A stretch of DNA of 64,000 nucleotides from Croceivirga sp. Its GTDB lineage: Bacteria; Bacteroidota; Bacteroidia; Flavobacteriales; Flavobacteriaceae. Below, piece by piece: positions 54,771 through 61,337 of the stretch (position 1 is its first letter; each line of letters begins with the position of its first letter). The notes below the pieces were generated by a model, which saw only the letters and a program-made list of their open reading frames with translations, was not told where the DNA came from and ran no database searches. The translations under genes were made by a program, and so were the position numbers. Location of the stretch: assembly GCA_028281025.1 (NCBI GenBank), contig JANQKR010000016.1, forward strand, positions 124,001 to 188,000. Direction: 5' to 3'.

Positions 54771-55248
54771 GTTAATACGTCAAACTGTGGAACAGCTCTT
54801 TACGATTACCCGACAGAATCGAAAAATCCTATACAAGTATTTAATGGATACTCCAGCGGAGTTGCTCCATAAAATCCCCAAGGGATTCAACAACAACATC
54901 TGGTGGAACATTGCCCATGTAGTGGTCACCCAACAAAAACTGGTCTATGGGCTCAGTGGACTGCCCTTGATCGTTTCTCCGGTATTGGTTGCCAAATATC
55001 AAAAAGGGACCTTCCCCTCCGGTGTTCCCGATGAAATGGAATTCGCTGAAATACGGACGACGCTTTTTAGACTGCCCGAAAAGACCGTTGAAGATTATCA
55101 AAATGGGGCCTTTTTAAGTTTTAATTCCTACATGACCACTCCAAAAGTGGAACTCAATTCCGTTGAGGACGCCATTGCCTTCAATGTTTTTCATGAGGGA
55201 TTGCACCTTGGGAATATCTTAGCATTGAGCCGAGCGGTAAAAGTGTAA
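54769..55248 (+). CDS. DinB-family protein
   Basis: The 159-residue four-helix-bundle protein has the metal-site histidines of the DinB/YfiT superfamily in NIAHVVVTQ and FHEGLHLGNI. Many members are thiol-dependent transferases using bacillithiol or related cofactors; others have no known role. It starts inside the inverted repeat. The stop codon region also forms the -7 element of the downstream gene. It is probably controlled by the divergent ArsR protein. Confidence 0.85.
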   Translation: MLIRQTVEQLFTITRQNRKILYKYLMDTPAELLHKIPKGFNNNIWWNIAHVVVTQQKLVYGLSGLPLIVSPVLVAKYQKGTFPSGVPDEMEFAEIRTTLFRLPEKTVEDYQNGAFLSFNSYMTTPKVELNSVEDAIAFNVFHEGLHLGNILALSRAVKV

Positions 55249-55253
55249 TTTTG
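55225..55253 (+). promoter_or_regulatory. Predicted promoter of the cystathionine gamma-synthase gene
   Basis: TTG at 55225-55227, an 18-base spacer and TAATTTTG at 55246-55253 match the Bacteroidota consensus fully. It overlaps the stop codon of the DinB gene and lies 25 bases before the next ATG. Confidence 0.55.
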
Positions 55254-55278
55254 CAGCCAACTTTCGAACAAAAGTTCC

Positions 55279-56433
55279 ATGAACAATAAAGATTTAAAAT
55301 TCAATAGCAAAACCATTCACGGTGGCCAACAACCCGATGCTGCCTATGGTGCCGTAATGCCACCCATTTACCAAACCTCCACCTATGCGCAGTCCACACC
55401 GGGAGCACATAAGGGTTTTGAATATTCCAGAAGTGCCAATCCCACGCGTACCGCATTGGAAAATTCTTTGGCCAGTATTGAGAACGGGTCATATGGTCTG
55501 GCATTCGCAAGTGGACTATCGGCAATTGATGCCATTATTAAATTGTTGGAGCCAGGGGATGAGGTGATATCCACAAATGATCTATACGGTGGAAGTTATC
55601 GCCTGTTCTTAAAGGTGTATGAAAAGCTGGGCATTTCCTTTCATTTTATTGGGATGCAAAGTGTGGATACGATTGCTGGGAAGATTACCGACAAAACCAA
55701 ATTGATATGGGTAGAAACCCCTACCAATCCCATGATGAACATCATCGATATCAAATCCATTGCGGATCTCGCCAAGGAAAAAGGGTTGCTATTGGCCGTG
55801 GACAATACCTTTGCCACACCTTACTTGCAGCGACCGTTGGATCTGGGAGCTGATATTGTGATGCATTCCGCCACCAAATACCTGGGTGGGCATAGCGATG
55901 TAGTGGTTGGTGCCTTGGTGGTCAAGGATAAGGAATTGGCAGAAAAGCTATATTTCATTCAAAATGCCAGCGGTGCCATTTGTGGGCCAATGGATAGTTT
56001 TTTGACCCTTCGTGGTATCAAAACCTTACATGTACGAATGCAGCGGCACTGTGAAAATGGCAAAGCCATTGCCGAGTATCTCAGGAAACATCCCAAAATC
56101 GAAAAAGTATACTGGCCAGGATTTGAGGATCATCCCAATTATGCTATTGCCAAGGCACAGATGGATGACTTTGGTGGGATGATTTCATTTATCCCGAAAG
56201 GAGGTTCGTTCGAAGATGCTGTAAAGATTGTTGAAAACCTACGGGTGTTTACCCTTGCCGAATCCCTGGGAGGAGTGGAAAGTTTGGCCGGCCATCCGGC
56301 GAGTATGACCCACGCCAGTATTCCAAAGGAAGAACGCGAAAAAAGTGGCGTAGTGGATTCCCTTATCCGATTGAGCGTTGGCATAGAGGCCATTGAGGAC
56401 CTCATTGCCGACCTGGAACAGGCCATAGGTTAA
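55279..56433 (+). CDS. Cystathionine gamma-synthase/gamma-lyase type PLP enzyme
   Basis: The 384-residue enzyme of the Cys/Met metabolism PLP family (trans-sulfuration) has SRSANPTRTALENSLASIENG and the PLP lysine Lys200 in HSATKYLGGHSD. The C-terminal SLGGVESLAGHPASMTH is typical. It could act as cystathionine gamma-synthase (homoserine ester plus cysteine) or gamma-lyase; sequence by eye does not settle this. It stands between the DinB gene and gdhA, each with its own predicted promoter. Confidence 0.92.
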   Translation: MNNKDLKFNSKTIHGGQQPDAAYGAVMPPIYQTSTYAQSTPGAHKGFEYSRSANPTRTALENSLASIENGSYGLAFASGLSAIDAIIKLLEPGDEVISTNDLYGGSYRLFLKVYEKLGISFHFIGMQSVDTIAGKITDKTKLIWVETPTNPMMNIIDIKSIADLAKEKGLLLAVDNTFATPYLQRPLDLGADIVMHSATKYLGGHSDVVVGALVVKDKELAEKLYFIQNASGAICGPMDSFLTLRGIKTLHVRMQRHCENGKAIAEYLRKHPKIEKVYWPGFEDHPNYAIAKAQMDDFGGMISFIPKGGSFEDAVKIVENLRVFTLAESLGGVESLAGHPASMTHASIPKEEREKSGVVDSLIRLSVGIEAIEDLIADLEQAIG

Positions 56434-56455
56434 GAAAATTGAAAAATTTTCAATT

Positions 56456-56490
56456 TTTGGGCTTCATATTATATAGTTGACATATTTTTG
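56456..56490 (+). promoter_or_regulatory. Predicted gdhA promoter
   Basis: TTTG at 56456-56459, a 23-base spacer and TATTTTTG at 56483-56490 form a promoter at the upper limit of the usual spacing. The mRNA leader would be about 65 bases and would contain the hairpin at 56516-56537. Confidence 0.45.
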
Positions 56491-56515
56491 CCCCCATATT
56501 CCTAATTCAATAAAA

Positions 56516-56537
56516 ATGACCCTTTTAAAAAGGTCAT
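56516..56537 (+). promoter_or_regulatory. Hairpin in the gdhA leader
   Basis: ATGACCCTTTT and AAAAAGGTCAT form a nearly perfect 10-11 pair stem with almost no loop, between the promoter and the gdhA start. It may be a double-stranded operator or a leader structure. It is not followed by a T run. Confidence 0.35.
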
Positions 56538-56561
56538 AATTAACAATTTACCAATCCTTAT

Positions 56562-57905
56562 ATGGAAGCAAAGATTAAAGCATTTATGGATGAGGTGAAG
56601 GCCCGAAATGGTCATGAGCCAGAATTTATTCAAGCGGTCCAAGAAGTGGCCGAAACCGTTATACCTTATATTGTAACGAAGGACATTTACCACGGCAAAA
56701 ACATTTTGCTTAGAATGGTGGAGCCCGAACGATTGATTTCATTTCGGGTGGCCTGGGTAGATGATAAGGGCGAAATCCATGTAAACCGTGGATACCGGAT
56801 CCAGATGAATTCGGCCATTGGGCCCTACAAAGGTGGGCTCCGTTTCCATCCAACGGTAAATGCCAGTGTATTGAAGTTTTTGGCATTTGAACAGGTATTC
56901 AAAAACAGCCTCACCACCTTGCCCATGGGGGGTGGTAAAGGAGGATCGGATTTTGATCCCAAAGGAAAATCCGATGATGAAGTCATGCGCTTTTGCCACG
57001 CTTTTATGAGCGAACTCAGCAAACATATTGGGCCCTATACGGACGTTCCCGCCGGGGATATTGGCGTGGGCGCCCGGGAAATCGGTTTCCTGTTTGGCAA
57101 GTACAAAAAAATCAAGAACGAGTTCACCGGTGTTTTGACGGGCAAGGGATTGTCCTGGGGGGGCTCACTCATTCGACCAGAGGCCACAGGCTATGGTACG
57201 GTCTATTTTGCAGATAGCATGCTCAGAACCAAAAACGATTCCTTTGAAGGAAAAAATGTGATTATCTCCGGTTCCGGTAACGTTGCACAATATGCTGCAG
57301 AAAAAGTGATGCATTTGGGCGGTAAAGTGCTGACACTTTCCGACTCTGGAGGTTATATTTATGATACAGACGGTATTGACGAAGGGAAACTGGCCTGGAT
57401 CATGGATTTGAAGAACAATCGTCGCGGGCGTATATCCGAATATGTAGACCAATACCCCAATGCCGAGTACCACAAAGGGAAAACGCCATGGGAAGTACCA
57501 TGTGATGTTGCCCTTCCCTGCGCCACGCAAAACGAACTTGGTGGTAGTGATGCCAAAACATTGATCAAAAATGAATGCATTGCCGTTGCGGAGGGTGCCA
57601 ATATGCCTTCCACACCAGAGGCCATCCATGCCTTCCACGAGGCCAAAATATTGTTCGCTCCCGGCAAAGCCTCCAATGCGGGAGGTGTCGCCACTTCCGG
57701 TTTGGAAATGTCCCAGAATTCCCTTCGGATCAGTTGGACAAGGGCTGAGGTGGATGACCGCTTAAAAGGTATTATGAACGATATCCATAATTCTTGCATT
57801 GAGTATGGAACGGAAGAAGGCGGGTATTGTAACTATGTCAAAGGTGCCAATATTGCCGGTTTCGTAAAAGTGGCCGATGCCATGCTTGCACAGGGGGTGA
57901 TTTAA
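56562..57905 (+). CDS. gdhA: NADP-specific glutamate dehydrogenase
   Basis: GdhA makes glutamate from 2-oxoglutarate and ammonia. The 447-residue hexameric-type protein has the substrate-binding GPYKGGLRFHP, the catalytic Lys126 in MGGGKGGSDFDPKG, PAGDIGVGAREIGFL and a Rossmann site in ISGSGNVAQYAAEK. The length and the C-terminal NAGGVATSGLEMSQNS motif are those of family I NADPH enzymes. Its terminator follows 25 bases after the stop. Confidence 0.96.
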   Translation: MEAKIKAFMDEVKARNGHEPEFIQAVQEVAETVIPYIVTKDIYHGKNILLRMVEPERLISFRVAWVDDKGEIHVNRGYRIQMNSAIGPYKGGLRFHPTVNASVLKFLAFEQVFKNSLTTLPMGGGKGGSDFDPKGKSDDEVMRFCHAFMSELSKHIGPYTDVPAGDIGVGAREIGFLFGKYKKIKNEFTGVLTGKGLSWGGSLIRPEATGYGTVYFADSMLRTKNDSFEGKNVIISGSGNVAQYAAEKVMHLGGKVLTLSDSGGYIYDTDGIDEGKLAWIMDLKNNRRGRISEYVDQYPNAEYHKGKTPWEVPCDVALPCATQNELGGSDAKTLIKNECIAVAEGANMPSTPEAIHAFHEAKILFAPGKASNAGGVATSGLEMSQNSLRISWTRAEVDDRLKGIMNDIHNSCIEYGTEEGGYCNYVKGANIAGFVKVADAMLAQGVI

Positions 57906-57927
57906 TCCCTAAGTCAATCCTATCACA

Positions 57928-57963
57928 AGGCCCGATAGCCGATTAAAGGTATCGGGTCTTTAT
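57928..57963 (+). terminator. Terminator after gdhA
   Basis: CCCGATA at 57931-57937 pairs with TATCGGG at 57950-57956, followed by TCTTTATATTT. It directly precedes the recO -7 element. Confidence 0.65.
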
Positions 57964-57968
57964 ATTTG
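57961..57968 (+). promoter_or_regulatory. Predicted recO -7 element, leaderless type
   Basis: TATATTTG is a perfect TAnnTTTG and lies only four bases before the recO ATG. No clear -33 TTG is seen because the terminator hairpin fills that space. Confidence 0.35.
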
Positions 57969-57972
57969 GGAT

Positions 57973-58692
57973 ATGCAAGTAACCACCAAGGCCATTGTCC
58001 TCTCTTCACTAAAATATGGCGACACCAGTCTTATAGTGAAAGTCTTTACCGCCTCCGATGGCCTTAAATCCTATCTTTTAAAAGGGGTACTTACCTCCAA
58101 AAAAGGCAAATTAAGACCCGCATTGTTCCAGCCCTTGACACAATTGGAACTTGTGGCAAACCATCGCAATAAGGGGAGCTTGGAAAGTATTCGTGAGGCC
58201 AAATTGGCCCATTCCTACAAAACCCTCCATTCCGAGATTGTAAAAAATAGCATTGTGCTCTTCCTTAGTGAGTTTTTGACCATTTGTATTCAGGAAGAGG
58301 AAAAGGACCAAGGCCTTTTTAGCTACTTGGAATATGCGCTCATCTGGTTGGACGAAAACGAAAAAATAGCCAACTATCCCATTCTCTTTCTGGTACACCT
58401 GACCAATTATTTGGGATTTTATCCAGATATGGAGAATACACATTTCCCATATTTTGACCTTCAAGAAGGTTGTTTTTCCAATACCCCCTCCTTGAACCCA
58501 ATGATGGATGGGATGGCGCTGGATGGTTTTCGCCAATTTTTAGGCATAAATTTTGATGGTATTATTGCTATAAAACTGACCAAAAAAACACGTCAAGAAT
58601 TATTGAAAAAAGTGCTTTTATATTTTGAGTTACATTTGCAGGGATTCAGAAGTCCGAAGTCCTTGGCGGTATTAAATGCTGTGTTCGATTGA
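57973..58692 (+). CDS. recO: DNA repair protein RecO
   Basis: RecO helps load RecA onto gaps during recombinational repair together with RecF and RecR. The 239-residue protein has the N-terminal OB-fold start TTKAIVLSSLKYGDTSLIVKVFT, the ESIREAKLAHSYKTLHSEI region and a helical C-terminal half. The zinc-binding Cys cluster of some RecO proteins is absent, as is common in this group. The TonB receptor gene begins one base after its stop. Confidence 0.92.
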   Translation: MQVTTKAIVLSSLKYGDTSLIVKVFTASDGLKSYLLKGVLTSKKGKLRPALFQPLTQLELVANHRNKGSLESIREAKLAHSYKTLHSEIVKNSIVLFLSEFLTICIQEEEKDQGLFSYLEYALIWLDENEKIANYPILFLVHLTNYLGFYPDMENTHFPYFDLQEGCFSNTPSLNPMMDGMALDGFRQFLGINFDGIIAIKLTKKTRQELLKKVLLYFELHLQGFRSPKSLAVLNAVFD

Positions 58693-58693
58693 T

Positions 58694-61105
58694 ATGCGAA
58701 GCGGAATTATTCCTCTTTTCCTCTTAATGGTTTTCCAAGTTACCGCACAACAGGTAACCTTGTTGGATGCGGACTCTGGTTCACCTATTGTAAATGCCGC
58801 CCTCTACAATGCGGACAAATCACGAACGGCGATTTCGGATTTTGATGGTCGCGCAGATATCTCCCAATTTGATCGACACGAGAAAATTACCATTAAACAC
58901 ATCAGTTATCAACCCTTTACGGCAACCAAGGCACAGATCATAAAAAGGGGCGAGCGCATTTATATGGAATTGAGTCCGGAGCAGTTACAAGAGGTGGTAA
59001 TGTCGGTCTCCAGGTGGGAGCAGCAACTTAAGGACATCCCGCAAAAAATTGCGAATATCAATGCGCAGAGCATCGCATTTACCAATCCCCAGACTTCCGC
59101 CGATCTATTGCAGAATAGTGGTCAGGTCTTTGTTCAAAAAAGTCAATTGGGAGGTGGCAGTCCCATGATACGTGGATTCGCGACCAATCGGGTATTGCTC
59201 TCCGTAGACGGGGTGCGTATGAACAACGCCATTTTTAGGGGGGGCAATGTACAGAATGTCATTTCCATAGATCCCTTTACCGTAAAAAATACCGAGGTGA
59301 TTTTTGGGCCTGGTTCCGTTATCTATGGAAGTGATGCCATAGGCGGTGTAATGAACTTTTTCACCAAAGACCCGCGCTTTTCCTATACGGACAGCCTGGC
59401 TTTTTCCGGAAGCGCCTTCTATAGATTTGCTTCCGCCAACACGGAAAATACCGCTCATGTGGATTTTAATCTGGGCCACCGGACCTGGGCATCGTACACC
59501 AGTGTATCCTACAACAATTTTGGCGACCTGAGAATGGGTTCCCATGGTCCTGAATCCTATTTGCGAAACAACAGGGTTGTTCAAAGGAATGGAACAGACG
59601 TATTGATCGAAAACGGGGATCCCCTGGTACAGACCCCATCCGGCTATGACCAAATCAATCTCCTTCAAAAATTTGAATTCAAACCAAATACGGACTGGGA
59701 CTATAGATTTGGGTTGTATTATTCGGAAACTTCGGACTACTCCAGATTCGATAGGCTCATTCGTCCCAGTAGGGATGGCCAAGGTCTCCGTTCAGCGGAG
59801 TGGTTCTATGGCCCCCAGAAGTGGTTTATGGGAAATGCACAGATTGTTCAAAAAGGTAAAAACCGGTTCTATTCGGGTGCAAAGTTGACCGCAGCCTACC
59901 AATTTTTTGAGGAAAGCAGGAATGAAAGGAATTTCCAAAACCCCACTCGGTTTACCACAAGGGAAAAGGTGGATGCCCTATCGGTAAACCTGGATTTTGA
60001 AAACAAAAAAATTGGCGGCTTACGGCTGTACTACGGTTTGGAGTATTTATTCAATAAGGTCAATTCCGAAGGAAATCAAACCAATATTGAAACCGAGGAA
60101 ATCCAACCTGCGCCATCCAGGTACCCGGATGGTTCTACCTGGCAGACCTTTGCTGGATATATGAATGGAGAATACCGTATAAAACCTAATCTTACCGTAC
60201 TATCCGGATTGCGTTACAGTCAGGTTTGGGTAGATGCCCAATTTAATGACACTTTTTTCCCTTTCCCATTTACGGAGGCCGATTTAATAACGGGCGCTTT
60301 GACCGGAAGTTTGGGTTTTAGCTGGTTTCCCACACAGAACTTACAACTTACCTTGAACGGTTCCACAGGGTTTAGGGCACCCAACATTGATGATATTGGG
60401 AAGATTTTTGACTCCGAGCCCGGTTCGGTGGTCGTGCCCAATCCAGATCTTGTGCCCGAATATGCCTATAATATTGATTTGGGGATTCGAAAAAACTTTG
60501 AAGACAAAATTGTGGTCAGGGCGGCAGCCTATTATACCTATTTGGTCGATGCCCTGGTACGACGGGATTATACCCTTAACGGGGCACGGGAAATTATGTT
60601 CAATGGGGAAATGAGCAATGTGCAGGCCATACAAAATGCAGCCAACGCCTATATCTATGGTTTTGAATTTGGGGTTGAAGCCTTTATGGGAAAACGTTGG
60701 TCGTTCTTGGGCAACCTCACCCTTACCGAAGGTGTCGAAGAAGATGATAGTGGTGAGGAATCCGCAGCACGCCACGCAGCACCAACCTTTGCCGATGCCC
60801 ATATTGTATGGAAAAACGAAAAATTCAAAGCCGATTTTTTCCTGAACTACAATGGCGAAATCCCTTTTGATGACCTGGCACTTTCCGAACGGAACAAAGA
60901 TTTCATTTACGAAAGCGATGCCAATGGAAATCCCTTCTCCCCATCATGGTACACCCTAAATTTTAGGTCCAGCTATAAAATTTCCAATCATTGGAATGCC
61001 AATTTTTCATTGGAAAACATTACGGACCAACGGTACAGACCCTACTCTTCCGGTATAGTGGCCCCAGGCTTTAATACTATCTTGGGATTGGGCTATAAAT
61101 TCTAA
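58694..61105 (+). CDS. TonB-dependent receptor, heme/hemoglobin type
   Basis: The outer membrane receptor of about 803 residues has a signal peptide (ending FQVTAQ), a carboxypeptidase-regulatory-like domain (about residues 20-100, LLDADSGSPIVNAALYN), a plug with GGGSPMIRGFATNRVLLSVDGVRMNNAIFRGG and a barrel ending YKF. The plug sequence and the FRAP (STGFRAPNIDD) and NPDL boxes resemble heme and hemoglobin receptors. The conserved His between those two boxes in classical heme receptors is not present. The start at 58694 gives a clean signal peptide one base after recO; the frame is open to 58676. Confidence 0.88.
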   Translation: MRSGIIPLFLLMVFQVTAQQVTLLDADSGSPIVNAALYNADKSRTAISDFDGRADISQFDRHEKITIKHISYQPFTATKAQIIKRGERIYMELSPEQLQEVVMSVSRWEQQLKDIPQKIANINAQSIAFTNPQTSADLLQNSGQVFVQKSQLGGGSPMIRGFATNRVLLSVDGVRMNNAIFRGGNVQNVISIDPFTVKNTEVIFGPGSVIYGSDAIGGVMNFFTKDPRFSYTDSLAFSGSAFYRFASANTENTAHVDFNLGHRTWASYTSVSYNNFGDLRMGSHGPESYLRNNRVVQRNGTDVLIENGDPLVQTPSGYDQINLLQKFEFKPNTDWDYRFGLYYSETSDYSRFDRLIRPSRDGQGLRSAEWFYGPQKWFMGNAQIVQKGKNRFYSGAKLTAAYQFFEESRNERNFQNPTRFTTREKVDALSVNLDFENKKIGGLRLYYGLEYLFNKVNSEGNQTNIETEEIQPAPSRYPDGSTWQTFAGYMNGEYRIKPNLTVLSGLRYSQVWVDAQFNDTFFPFPFTEADLITGALTGSLGFSWFPTQNLQLTLNGSTGFRAPNIDDIGKIFDSEPGSVVVPNPDLVPEYAYNIDLGIRKNFEDKIVVRAAAYYTYLVDALVRRDYTLNGAREIMFNGEMSNVQAIQNAANAYIYGFEFGVEAFMGKRWSFLGNLTLTEGVEEDDSGEESAARHAAPTFADAHIVWKNEKFKADFFLNYNGEIPFDDLALSERNKDFIYESDANGNPFSPSWYTLNFRSSYKISNHWNANFSLENITDQRYRPYSSGIVAPGFNTILGLGYKF

Positions 61106-61299
61106 CGCACCCCTCCAGGCCATTTTCAATCTTGTAATAAACTGGAATCATCACTGCAACAATTGTTTTCCTTATTACGGGAAAGTATTGGTGATATGAT
61201 TCAAAAAAAGGACGGGCCAAACCAGGTGCCGGTATACCATATGAACTTAGGGGTAAGCCTTTTACCCGCATAAAAACGTGGGTTTTGCCACTAAATGAT

Positions 61300-61307
61300 T
61301 AATTTTG
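61300..61307 (+). promoter_or_regulatory. Predicted ileS -7 element
   Basis: TAATTTTG is a perfect TAnnTTTG match 30 bases before the ileS ATG. The nearest TTG (61285-61287) is only 12 bases upstream, so the -33 part is unclear. Confidence 0.35.
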
Positions 61308-61337
61308 CAGACTTTAATTTCTGACACGAGAAATCCT

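Noticed and set aside
59105-59782. 225-residue minus-strand ORF inside the TonB receptor gene
   Set aside because: Antisense to a well-supported receptor frame, with no domain or signal.
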